From the NCBI GenBank assembly GCA_015847255.1, contig JADLZK010007185.1, forward strand, positions 1-64,000: a stretch of 64,000 bases of DNA. Direction: 5' to 3'. The position numbers were made by a program, and so were the translations under genes. The notes under the pieces are model-generated. The model had not been told where the DNA came from, did not search any database, and was given only the letters and a program-made list of their open reading frames with translations. The first letter of the stretch is position 1. Each line of letters opens with the position of its first letter. Source of the DNA: Hyparrhenia diplandra. Lineage: Eukaryota > Streptophyta > Magnoliopsida > Poales > Poaceae. Below, in pieces: positions 45,103 through 55,853 of the stretch.

Positions 45103-45879
45103 GTTTTTACATCCCTTCGAGGATTCCGGACACAAATGACCACCTAATCCACGAGAGGGGAAACGAGAGAACGACCGTGCAAAACGCCGAGTACCATGCC
45201 GTTTTCTTGTGCTTAGATTCTCTTCGACGTGTTTGCTACATTGTGCCCGATTTTCGCAAGACTTCAAGATATTTGCCTTGTCTGGCTGATAATATCCCCC
45301 CCATGGTAATATAGCGAATATGTTGGGAGTTACAACCATGATGATGTGGTAATAAATTAAATTCATCATTTTGGCAATGCATATTAGATAGATTCACATC
45401 ATCCTCATTCATTTTGATTCTCCCACTTGCGATTTTGCTCCACGATCTTACTTATGCCGCATGTGGCTTGGCGGCCGTTCTTGACCAAGCTACGCAATCG
45501 GCTTCGGTACGATTGGGACTTCAGGCACACCTTGGCCAAAGAAAAACGGAAGGGGCGACAATACGCATAAGGTTTACTAACTTAGGCATCGGTCGCTCAA
45601 GAGGTTATATCTATGGTCGAAAGCATTTTTACGCCCTTGCGAGGGACGAGAGAGTGCAATCATAAGGGCATTGACCATCATCGACTCAAGCCGGATACTT
45701 AATCCGTGACATCAATTACCGATATTTTTACAATCCTACATTCGTGTGCATGGATCACAAGCTGGACCCAATATTGATCCCCCGGCGATGATGATGATGA
45801 TTAGTGTGTTTACTATATTAATTATTTGTAAGGTTGTATGGTTACTTCCTAATTAATTTGTAATGTTCTTGTGTCCCAT

Positions 45880-47849
45880 GTGGTCTCAAACTTTTTCTCG
45901 AACCTTTCACATGCAAATGGGGAAGCACCCACTAAGTTTGAGATTTTTCTGAGTTGGTTTGGTACTTTTCCTAGTTTATTTGAATTTCTCGCGCGACGTC
46001 ACCTTGTAATTATAGTTTGAACCGAGCGCACCTACGAAAAAGAGACGGAATGTCGCTAGACTTTTCCACAGTGGTCTCATGTGTCCTAGGAGGTAAATCA
46101 CCATGGAGGTCCAAGAAAAATTCTTGTGTTTCCATGGTTTAATTAGCCTTCTTGTCACCGTTTAGCTCGAATAAAATCATAGTAATTAAAATATTTATCG
46201 AAAAACCTAAGAACTTGTGTGAGGTCATATTTTGGGTGTACATGGTGGGAAAAAAAATTCAAGCCATTTCCACCAAGGAGGATTACACATCCTTCAGAGG
46301 AGGCACATGATCCCTACCATCTAACAAGGACTATACATGATGTAGTTAGTTATTGTGCTCCATGTGGTTCATATATTTGCCGGTGTTGTAGTGGTCTCAA
46401 ACTTTTTCTCGAGCCTTTCACATGCAAATTGGGAAGCACCCACCTAAGTTTGAGATTTTTCGGAGTTGGTTTGGTACTTTTTCCGGTTTATTTGAATTTT
46501 CATTGCGACGCCACCTTGTAATTATAGTTTGAACCGAAAGCGTACCTACCTAAAAAGAGATGGAATGTCGCTAGACTTTTCCACAGTGGTCTCATGTGCC
46601 CCAGTGAGGCAAATCACCGTGGAGGTCCAAGAAAAATTATTGTGTTTCCATGGTTTAATTAGCCTTCTTGTCGCTAGTTTAGCTCGAAGAAAATCATAGT
46701 AATTAAAATATTTATCAGAAAAACCTAAGAACTTGTGTGGGGTCATATTTTGGGTGTACATGGCTGGGAAAAAAAATTCAAGCCATTTCCACCAAGGAGG
46801 ATTACACATCCTTCACAGAGGCACATGATCCCTACCATCGAAACCGGGACTATACAAATTGTAGTTCTTGTGCTCCATGTGGTTCATATGTTTGCCGGTG
46901 TTGTAGTGGTCTCAAACTTTTTCTCGAGCCTTTCACATGCAAATTGGGAAGCACCCACCTAAGTTTGAGATTTTTCGGAGTTGGTTTGGTACTTTTCCCC
47001 GTTTATTTGAATTTTCGCGCGACGCCACCTTGTAATTATAGTTTGAACCGAGCGCACCCACGAAAAAAAGAGCCGGAATGCCGCTAGACTTTTCCACGTG
47101 GTCTCATGTGCCCTAGGAGGCAAATCACCGTGGAGGTCCAAGACATATTCTTGTGTTTCCATGGTTTAATTAGCCTTCTTATCGTCAGTTTAGGTAGAAG
47201 AAAATCATAGTAATTAAAATATTTATTTAAAAAACCTAAGGACTTGTGTGGGGTCATATTTTGGGTGTACATGACTGGAAAAAAAAAATTCAAGCCATTT
47301 CCACCATGGAGGATTACACATCCTTCACAAAGGTACATGATCCCTACCATCGAACCAGTGACTATACGGTGTAGTTCTTGTGCTCCATGTGGTTCATATG
47401 TTTGCCGGTGTTGTAGTGGTCTCAAACTTTTTTTCTCGAGCCTTTCACATGCAAATTGGGAAGCACCTACTTAAGTTTGAGATTTTTCGGAGTTGGTTTG
47501 GTACTTTTTCCGGTTTATTTGAATTTTCGCGCGACGCTACCTTGTAATTATAGTTTGAACCGAGCGCATCCACCGAAAAGAGCCGGAATGTCGCTAGACT
47601 TTTCCATTGTGGTCTCATGTGCCCTAGGAGGCAAATCACCGTGGAGGTCTAAGACATATTCTTGTGTTTCCATGGTTTAATTAGCCTTCTTGTCGCCGTT
47701 TAGGTAGAAAAAAATTATAGTAATTAAAATATTTATCGAAAAACCTAAGAACTTGTGTGGGGTCATATTTTGGGTGTACATGACTGAAAAAAAAAATTCA
47801 AGCCATTTCCACCATGGAGGATTACACATCCTTCACAAAGGTACATGAT
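45880..47849. repeat. Tandem array of ~512-bp units, 3.85 copies, in the CACTA element
   Basis: Units start with TGGTCTCAAACTTTTTCTCG at about 45880, 46391, 46906 and 47416 (periods 511, 515 and 510). Each contains CATGCAAATxGGGAAGCAC, a GACxCCACCTTGTAATTATAG block, CGCTAGACTTTTCCA, and TTCAAGCCATTTCCACCA. The fourth unit stops near 47849. Differences between units are few, so the array is much younger than the element's ends or is being homogenised. Confidence 0.95.
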
Positions 47850-47991
47850 CATCCATGAAGTGGCATCATTTCTATTTCATCGCCGGGTTGCGTGTAATAA
47901 CCTAAGGCGAATAGGATTGGGGTGAAATTTTCCAAATCTATCGGAACCTCCCGCCATTTCATTCCCCACCGTGCCCAAAACCAGCCTTGCC

Positions 47992-48290
47992 TATATATAT
48001 AGGTGAGTGGCTCGGCGTAAATTTTGGCAAGCCATTTGAACACCGCGCCATTCTCGATTTCCCCACCGGCGCCGAAAAGAGCACCGGATTCACCGACGGA
48101 GCACACCACCAACTCCAACGTCGCCGTTCGTCGCCCCCACGCCGCCGGGCCGTCCGTTCAAGCGCATCCCGTTCCGCTCCCGGAATCGAGGCTTGACGGC
48201 GTTCTCCCACGCCGCGCTCCTCCACTCCGACGTCCCCAACGCCGCGCCGACATCCCTGCGCCCTTCGGCCCCTTCCACGGTGAGAACTAA
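47992..48290 (+). CDS. Fourth TATA-box module in the CACTA element
   Basis: TATATATA (47992-47999) precedes a GC-rich exon ending at 48279 with a good donor (CACG/GTGAGAAC). The open frame reads ASHLNTAPFSISPPAPKRAP and continues P/R-rich, but has no ATG at its start. A further GC-rich stretch at 48350-48600 may be the next exon. No domain is recognised. Confidence 0.3.
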
Positions 48291-49189
48291 TTATCCCTTT
48301 AGGTGTATGAGTTTTTACCTATGAGAATGAGAACTAACCCGCCGCTATCCTAGCCTCGCGTCGCCCGCTTGGTCTTCCTCCACGCCCGATGGAGAACCGC
48401 CGCCACACCTCTCTGCCGTCCGCAGCCTCAAGCCGTCTTCCTCTTCACCGTCCGACCCCGTACCGTCCGCGACCTTGTCCTCCTCAAATCCTTCAAGACA
48501 AGATAGGAGCGCACGAGGCACACTAAAGCTTGGTGAGTGCGTCGGTCCACGCCCTTGAGGTGTTCGTTGAAATGCCCGTCTCCTGGCCACGCGCAACTGT
48601 GCTCGAATTGTGATTGAAATTCATGAGTTAGTGTTGTTCAAATCCGTTTGGATATTTTAAATATATTTCGTTCTTATCGTACAACTTTTATGAATAATAT
48701 AGCAATATCATCCTATTTTGGTGACATGTATAGGCAAGCATGGCATGGTGCGTAGTGTTTGTTGGTCGCGTGCTTGGGGATCTATCTAACCCGGGAAGAT
48801 TGCTATGCTCAAGTCCAAGGCTACACTAATAATTGTTACGAAAATACAACACCGAAGGTGAAGCCGCCGTCCGCCTACAATGGTGCAAACTAGCCGCCCC
48901 TCGGAGATTGAAGAGAAGCCACCCCACATACTTATGAAGATTGCGAGAATTGCCGCTTAATTGGTTTTGGAAAGATGTCATGCTTTTATTTATGTCTATG
49001 ACTCTATGGTCATTGGTGTTTTTATTTTAGAAGTTCATGTAGGCTTAGTTTCGGATTTTTGTTGTATGTAACCATTAAATCCTGTAATGTTTTGACGATA
49101 TTAATGTTTGATGATTTTTCGGATTTAAAAAGAGCTGAATTCCACCGAATAAATTCAAAAATTTAAAACAAAAACGCTAGGTGGCATGG

Positions 49190-49745
49190 GCCCGGCGGTG
49201 AATGAGCAACAAACCGGTAGTGCAACTATACCAAACACTATCGGTTTGAATTACTAACCGTCATAGAGCACGTAAACATCACCGCTGGCTGCATTAACCA
49301 ACCGATAGTCTCCACTCTAATAACGTCGGGTTGAGATCAGCCGACGGTGTTCACGTAAAGTTCAGCGACGGGTTCAAAGTAAGCCGCCATTGTTAGCTCT
49401 TCGATACACTGTCGGTTCAGTCTAACCCGATAGTGTTATCCCCTACGATCATCGTCGGTTCGTTAACGCCCGACAGTGCTCCCAATATCAACTCGCCGGC
49501 TGACTTCGAACCCGCATTGCTTGGATCAAAAATGCCGCCGGGTCGTGGAACACCCGACAAGGTGTTCGGTGACAGTGCGCTGCGGTTCGATATCAAACCG
49601 GCAGTCTCTCCTCGCATCACCGCCCGGTATTTTGACCCGGTAGTGTTTCAAACCCCATATCACTACGCTATGGTTCGCGCGGTTCAGTTTTTCGCAAAGT
49701 GAAGGGGGTTGGAGCTCGGCAGTGATGGACAATTCTGTAGTAGTG
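49190..49745. repeat. Right sub-terminal repeat region of the CACTA element
   Basis: Repeats such as CGGTTCGTTAACGCCCGACA, ACCGGCAGT and CCCGGTAGTG occur every 40-60 bases up to the terminal inverted repeat. Confidence 0.7.
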
Positions 49746-50280
49746 ATGGTCCGAATGCGACGTGGATATGTGAGCAGGATTGGGATTAGGTATCGCCGGC
49801 CGGGTAAATGATGACATAAGACTTTTTGGTTGGGTAGAATAGATAGAAGAGATATAGATATATATACATTCTAATCACGAAAGGAATCTATATTTGAAAT
49901 ATAATTTTGACATCGTTGTTCTTTTTCCGGGTAATGTTGGAGTGGTGAATGGTGAGCTATATATTTCTGTTAAATAAGTAGGCACTTTGTTTATTCCGTG
50001 CAGCATCAATTCAATTGTATTCTGAACAGAACTGGCAGTTAAAGCTAAACCTTCGGTCTGTGATGTTAAGAACAAAAGATAAACCTTCTGGCAGCTGGGG
50101 CCCACTCAGCCAGCGCCCTGCTGGCTCACGTCACTCGCAAGGTTACAGGCCTGACTACGTGAAGACGACAAGATGTCCTGCGTTTTGACCGACGGGGACC
50201 ACCGCCGGCCAGCCGGCGGCCGCCGAGCAAATTCTGGAAAGTGATCGCCAACTGACACCACCGTCCGTTTCACGCCGGCA
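49746..50280. other. Spacer between the CACTA element and paralogue copy 3
   Basis: No gene or element is recognised. GC content rises from about 50090, presumably promoter or leader of the downstream gene. Confidence 0.4.
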
Positions 50281-50425
50281 CACAGCTTGCTCTCCGCTCC
50301 GCTTAAACCACCCTCATCTACAGCCCAGGCTCGCACTTTCCCCTCCACACTCCACACCACCGCCGGCGAGCCCACCGTCGTCGCCCATCGATCCCCCCTC
50401 CATCAGGATCGACAGATCGAGAGCG

Positions 50426-51795
50426 ATGGCGTCCCACGTCGGATCTCTGTGGATGGAGCCCTACGTGTGCCCCCGTGGCTTTGTGCCTGCTGTACAGGGC
50501 GAAGGGTGGGGACGGCCCCGGAGCAGCCGTCGCCGTCACCACGCCTCGATTGGCTCCACTATTTGGGTTGCTTCCTGATCGCCAGCAGCATCTGGGCTCT
50601 CTCCCTACAGTTCCGTGGCTTCTTGCTCGACGACGAGTACTCCGTCGTGAACGTCCTCGCGCTGCTCCTGACCAGAATGCATATGCTCGTGATGAAATCC
50701 CCTCCGGCGCCGTCCACCTGGACCGCCCTCGCACTGCTTCCCACCTGCCCGGCGCCTGCCCTAAGCTCGCCGCCGGTGTGCTACGGTATGCGTTGCATGC
50801 CCTCCGATCGGATGGATCAACTTTGTTCTATCAAACATATCGATCTCTGTGTATTTTCTTGCTGCGAATGTTCTTGATGGATCCGATCTCTCACTCTGAC
50901 TTGAAGCATATCTATCGATCCATGTGTGTTTTCTTGCTGCGAATGTTTTTTTTTTTGATAAAATTCTTGCTGCGAATGTTCTTGACGCATCCGATTTGGA
51001 TTCAAAGTAGAGAAGCTGGTGGATCCGATCTGAATGTTCTCGATGCTGATAATTCTTCAAAAATGTTCTCGATGCTTATATTTAATCAATTTGGCGCAAG
51101 ATTTTCTTCTTGTTTGAGACCATGAAGTTCTACTAGGATACTATGTAGTCTTTCCCCTTGCCCTCTTTTTATAGTCTATATCTTTGTTTCTTGAATTCTT
51201 TTGTTCTGATTTCGGATTGAAAAAACCGTGAACGTGTTCTGCATCGATTTACAGGAAAAATATATAAATATATATCAGTGCAGGAGTCTGCACATCTATT
51301 GATGTTTGCATTACTGCATAGTGTGAATGGTTTCCTCTACTGTCGACTGACCATTCTGCATGTTCTTCATAAACACCAGAATGGGAAAAACCAGCAGCTA
51401 CTCCCATAGTGCTGCCGGGGAGTAGTGGCTCTGCAGAGACCAACTGGCGGAGCCATGAACAGGACGGCGATTACAATGCCGCCAAGAAGTGCTTTGACAG
51501 TCTTGTAAGTGATGCTGCCTGGACCTGCGATGAACAAGAGGATGATTACAAGGCCGCCATGAAGTGCTTTCACACTCTTGTCCGCGATGCCGCCAGGATC
51601 TGCTTCGTTTGGAGCTACGATGCTATTCCCCCTCTGACTCCTCAATGTAACATCTATTTTTTTCTGTCTCTTCATTCTCTAGTAGAAATGTAGAATGTTG
51701 GAATCAACATACATGATTCCAATCGACCACTGAAGGTCATATATATCTGATTATATTTCCTTATTATTGCAGCTGATGATCCACCTCCGACATGA
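50426..51795 (+). CDS. Best-preserved copy of an unrecognised three-exon gene family (copy 3)
   Basis: Exon 1 runs from ATG at 50426 (MASHVGSLWMEPYV) to a donor TACG/GTATGC at 50785; exon 2 is 51380-51646 (acceptor CACCAG, donor AAT/GTAACATC); exon 3 is 51773-51795 (acceptor TTGCAG, SDDPPPT-stop). Junction phases agree. Exon 1 encodes a membrane-like segment (LDWLHYLGCFLIASSIWALS) and DDEYSVVNVLALLLTRMHM, but in another frame from the ATG; copy 2 reads through this zone in one frame, so an indel here is likely. Exon 2 encodes two tandem repeats of about 23 residues: DYNAAKKCFDSLVSDAAWTC and DYKAAMKCFHTLVRDAARIC. The family is repeated at 29.3 and 37.9 kb. I do not recognise it. Confidence 0.5.
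50931..50980 (-). mobile_element. Micro-retroposon 4: TTTTATC + poly(A) (minus) between 17-bp direct repeats
   Basis: TTCTTGCTGCGAATGTT lies at 50931-50947 and 50964-50980. Between them is a T run followed by GATAAAA, that is TTTTATC plus poly(A) on the minus strand. The same sequence without insertion (TTCTTGCTGCGAATGTTCTTG) stands at about 50856-50876, an empty-site copy. Confidence 0.8.
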
Positions 51796-52399
51796 ATGAG
51801 AAGGTCTTAGTGGCTGTGCGTTGCAACTGATCGAGCCCAGCTATGTAGCTTAAAGAAAGCAGTTAGCCACAGTTAATGTATGCTCTATGTTTCCTAATGG
51901 TGGCATGTGCAAAGAACTGATGCACTATCATCTGTTTGTGTGTCCGTGGAACTGATCTTTTATTTTAATAATCAATGTTGTCGCCTTTGATTCTTCAAAA
52001 AAAAAAAAATGCCGTTGTCACTTTTTTGCTTTATTATTTGATTTTCTGTTAGGTTCCGTTTGGATCCTTAGAGTTAAATTCATTCTATCGAGTAGAGACA
52101 TAGCATGGTGATCTTTAGAAACATAGCATGGTGATGTATAGAATCATTTAGCTTAGGTAAAAATGTACTGCAACTGCACCAGCTAGTAGCGTGTGCTAGC
52201 TTTTTGTCACTGCAAGTATATGTTTTCCTAATTTCCGAGCAAGTGCTTTGCTAATATGTTTTCCTGTGACCTGAGCTTTATGTAAATAAATAGTCTCCGA
52301 TGTCAAGATAGATGGTTTCCCTTGTCTCCGACATTAGAACCTGGTACACGGCAATAATAGCTATCATATTATAACTCAACTACCATATCACTTGCAATA
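51796..52399. other. 3' flank of paralogue copy 3
   Basis: The first ~170 bases are shared with copies 1 and 2 (GAAGGTCTTAGTGG; CTTAAAGAAAGCAGTTAG; TCTGTTTGTGTGTCC), so they are probably 3' untranslated sequence. Beyond that only an A12 tract at about 51997-52009 and a GGTTCCGTTTGGATCC MITE-like motif near 52052 are seen. Confidence 0.5.
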
Positions 52400-52800
52400 C
52401 ATTACAGCTCATGATCTTATACTTTATTGGAATCCTATTTTTCATTTCTCATGGTCCTATATATCTGGACCTAGCTCCCTCCCTCTGACAGTCTCACGTC
52501 TACACACTACATAGATAACTGTTGTGTCTGGGTTTGCACGGCAATAGCAGCAAAGTGTTGGAATTTATCGAGCCATGCAACAGTAGCTGTTCTTTAGTTC
52601 CATTTTGTTGCACAAATACTCGCATAGCTAGACAGTTAACACCATTACATATATGTGGGCTACAAATTACAATACAGCAATTAAGCGAATATGTATAGCA
52701 GCAAAACGAATGGGACAACTCCATATATCTAGAGGCTACAGTCTAGGCATGAAAGGTGTCAGGAACTCGGCTCTTATCAGATTGGTATAATGCTTGGGGC
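52400..52800 (-). pseudogene. Relic 1 of a minus-strand gene family with EFxxPxMP tail
   Basis: Read on the minus strand, 52790-52735 gives YTNLIRAEFLTPFMPRL-stop. Its downstream flank resembles that at 57.25-57.56 kb and 60.2-60.4 kb (TTGGAATTTATC; TTCCATxTTGTTGCA; ATTACATATATG). Only the last codons and 3' flank are recognisable here. The family is not known to me. Confidence 0.45.
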
Positions 52801-53214
52801 CTGGGTTGCGGTTGCAGGTACAGCTAGCTAGTGGTGTATGCTGGGCAGTCTCCCCGAGTATTATTACTCTTTCACATTCAAACAACTTGTGCTAAATTAG
52901 CTGATAAGAAGTCCAATGATGCAAAAGCAACAGAGATACAACTGAAATCTCAAGATTACAGAGGGATACATAGTTACATTCACAATACATGTACTGCCTT
53001 AATTTCCTTGAAAAATACAGGTACTACCGTACCATGATATTCTTGAACTGCTTTGCATGTCCTGAACATATAATGTTGGTTATCATCATAAGGGATCTAG
53101 ATTTTATGAAAATGCTTTGACTGCAGAAGTGTCGATGATGACCAAAAAAGTGATTGAAAATGAGTAATCTTGGTCTCAGCGGAACTTATATCCACATGTA
53201 GCACAATATAGCTT

Positions 53215-54120
53215 TTGGGTTTGTTATTAATTTGAGCAAAAACGTCCACTCATCGATCCACTACAACCTAGAACTAAGCTGTCTCTCTCCATGGTTAGCT
53301 TGATCTATCAGAAACAATTGTGCTCCTCCGTCCCTTCACAGACCATGCATTCATAAAATTTTTTGTTGGAGGTAATGTAACCTAAGCCTGCAAAAAAATA
53401 AAAAAATGCTGCTTGTGTTTTTTGTAACGAGCTTGGAATTGGAATCACCACCCCATGCATTCCACAAGCAAATTCACACTCTATTTTTTATTAATGAAGC
53501 ATAAATTATTTTTATCAAAGCCCTTGATTCAATCACCCCAGATATGTTCTGGTTCAGTGATAATGTCTTTTATGTAGAATATCACTGAATCCTAGGTGCA
53601 GCCCAACATCTCATTTCTGTATTGTGCATCTTTGGAGGTTGCTTAATTAGTCTTCCTCTTTATGTACGTACGTACTCCTATATGAACCAAAGCTAGATGG
53701 ATGTTCGAATACTAGCGGCGAATTGAATGGGATTTCTGTGCATCTCAAACAACTTCTATTGATCCAGTGGACAGATGTTGAAAATACCATGTTTTTTGTT
53801 TAGCACCTTTATCTCATTTTCGTAACCAATAGGTAAATGAGTTATATATGCTATATATAGACCCTGCAGCAAGAATTTGATTACAATTCTCTTTCCATTA
53901 TTGAGTACCGCAGGCAGTTTACATGAAGAAAGTGTTGCAGTTACCTAGCCAGAGTGCTTTATTTGATTTTGCCTTTATCTATCCTCATTCGTAGTCCTAT
54001 ATATATCCTAACATCCATCCACATACTAGTAGGTCATCATAAAGTAAAAATGTATGCCACTACAAAGATGCAAGGCTTGCAACTCATCAGTATGTAGCAG
54101 GTTAGCAGCTAACGCTGCAA
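53215..54120. repeat. Segmental tandem duplication, unit 1
   Basis: This segment is repeated at 54885-56010. Shared blocks include TTATTAATTTGAGCAAAAA, CCATGGTTAGCT, TTTTGTAACGAGCTTGG, GAGTTATATATGCTA, TTCTCTTTCCATTATTGAG and GAAGAAAGTGTTGCAGTTA. Similarity resumes at 54730-54875 (CCTCCCACTCCATACATATG; TACATGTAAGTATTATTA), matching 56130-56250. No gene is recognised in it. Confidence 0.88.
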
Positions 54121-54510
54121 TATCTCTAGTGGTTTATAGAGTATATCGTATCGGCATGAGAGGCATCCGGAACTCAACAAATTCTTATTTGCCATTTGAC
54201 GACTACTTCCTAAGGTGCACTTCATCTCCGAATGATTCTTCTTCCATTTGGGTAATAGCATGATAAACGGTGTAACAGTGTTGTGCCATGGCAACCGTCA
54301 TGCTTTTTTCTTCGTAGAAGCTATTAGTTTCCACTCCTTTTCTTTCCCTTCTTTGTAGGTATCACGTGGACAAGCCCACATTGAAGTTCTGTATATCGAA
54401 AGCATATTGTTCCAAATGTAAATGATATTGAAGTGAGCAGTTGACCTCTCAAATTGACCCGCTTGATCCCTGATACATATTAGTCCAGTGATGGTGGCCT
54501 TTTGCATTAT

Positions 54511-54645
54511 GGGCCTGTTTGGACTGACCCAGCTAGGCAGCTCGGCACCTAGGAAAGGCTCTGAGGCGTACGATTTCCTACTCATGGGGCCAGGATTGTT
54601 TGCCTGGCAGGCATCTGCCTGTGAGGGCACCATCCAAGCAAGCCC
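54511..54645. mobile_element. Small MITE (GGGCCTGTTTGG ends), TAT target duplication
   Basis: The left end GGGCCTGTTTGGAC and the inverted right end GGGCTTGCTTGGAT match at 11 of 14 bases. TAT flanks both sides (54508-54510 and 54646-54648). The element is 135 bp, absent from the equivalent place in duplication unit 2, and non-coding. Confidence 0.6.
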
Positions 54646-55073
54646 TATGTATGTGCTAATGTATGTTCTCGGCAACAACTCATCTGCATCCTGTGAGTTG
54701 TGCACACCCCAATCAATCAGTTTACAATTCCAAAACTTTATTCAAGCTTGGCCTCCCACTCCATACATATGTTTTACACATGCATCGGAGGTGTGGGGAT
54801 CTCAATTCATACATGTAAGTATTATTACGAACTAATATATGTCTTGTGGCAAACAGAGTGGATTGTGGGTTTCTTCTTTTTGTTTTTGGGTTTCTTATTA
54901 ATTTGAGCAAAAAGGTCCACTCAACGATCCACTACATACTATAACTAAGCTGTCTCTCCCCATGGTTAGCTCGACCATCAGATTGATCCTATCAACAGCA
55001 AATTGTGCGTTCTCCTCCATCCCTTCACAAACCATGCGTTCACACCACATTTTTTGGGAGGTAAGGTAAGCTT

Positions 55074-55145
55074 AAAAATCAAGAGCTTGCCTCTTAATGA
55101 AACACGGGTGAATGGCCCGATCGAGAAAAAAAAATCAAGAGCTTG
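55074..55145 (+). mobile_element. Extremely truncated LINE tail between 16-bp direct repeats
   Basis: AAAAATCAAGAGCTTG lies at 55074-55089 and 55130-55145. Between them is TCTTAATGAAACACGGGTGA, a segment typical of grass L1 3' ends, then GATCGAG and a 9-A run. Only about 36 bases of element plus tail were inserted. Duplication unit 1 has no insert here. Confidence 0.8.
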
Positions 55146-55220
55146 TGTTTTTGTAACGAGCTTGATTGGGTAGCATGTGCATTTTCACAAAAAAATTCAC
55201 AAGTTTATTTCTTATTAATG

Positions 55221-55222
<2 letters not shown>

Positions 55223-55281
<59 letters not shown>
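55223..55281. repeat. (AT)n microsatellite, about 59 bp
   Basis: An uninterrupted AT dinucleotide run. A smaller run of the same kind is at about 59680-59702. Confidence 0.97.
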
Positions 55282-55284
<3 letters not shown>

Positions 55285-55800
55285 GTTAATCAAACCTCAT
55301 AATTCACTCACTGCCAGATATGTTTTTGTTCATTGATGATTCCTTTTATGTCGGTGTAAAATTTGTCACGGAATCATAGGAGCACCTCAACAACTAAATT
55401 CCATGTTGTACATCATTGAGGTTGCTTAATTATATAGTCTTCCACAATTTACTTCTAATGAACCATAGATGGATGTTCAAATGATAGTGTTAAATTGAAT
55501 GGGACATCTCTGCATCTCAATCTCCTATTGAACCATATGGATGGATCTTGAAAATATATACTATGTTTCTGTTTAGTGTAACTGTTTATTTGACATGTAT
55601 TACTTTTCCGACCAAGGGAATGAGTTATATATGCTAGAGCCTACAGCAACAATTCGATTCACATTCTCTTTCCATTATTGAGCTTTTATTCACCACACAA
55701 GAGTTTACATTATCAGTATACAGTTCCTCATAGGTGGCAGCAAAAAATTAAAATCTCTGGGGCTGACAGGTTAATTACTGAGTATTACACAGGCAGTTTA

Positions 55801-55853
55801 AGGGAAGAAAGTGTGTTATCAAAAAAAAAAAAAAAAAAAAGGGAAGAAAGTGT
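55801..55853 (+). mobile_element. Micro-retroposon 5: GTTATC + poly(A) between 14-bp direct repeats
   Basis: AGGGAAGAAAGTGT lies at 55801-55814 and 55840-55853, with GTTATC and about 19 A between. The paralogous site in duplication unit 1 (near 53924-53940, GAAGAAAGTGTTGCAG) is uninterrupted. Confidence 0.82.

Larger units (their letters stand above)
41280..49745. mobile_element. CACTA-type element, 8.5 kb, no transposase found
   Basis: The left end CACTGCTACAGAATCGCTCA and the inverted right end CACTACTACAGAATTGTCCA match at 24 of the first 29 bases. Both sides carry sub-terminal repeats of the type CCGGCAGTGATG and ACCGCCGG. No 3-bp target duplication matches (GGA left, ATG right), which suggests mutation or a rearranged end. 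The interior holds four TATA-box modules, several short spliced-looking frames and a 512-bp tandem array. I find no TNP2-type transposase motif, so it is probably non-autonomous, or its genes are too decayed to recognise. Confidence 0.82.

Noticed and set aside
51997..52009. A further micro-retroposon at an A12 tract
   Set aside because: The possible flanking repeats are short and imperfect, so the insertion cannot be supported.
54488..54835. 115-residue plus-strand open frame as a gene
   Set aside because: It is made mostly of the small MITE at 54511-54645 and duplicated non-coding sequence.
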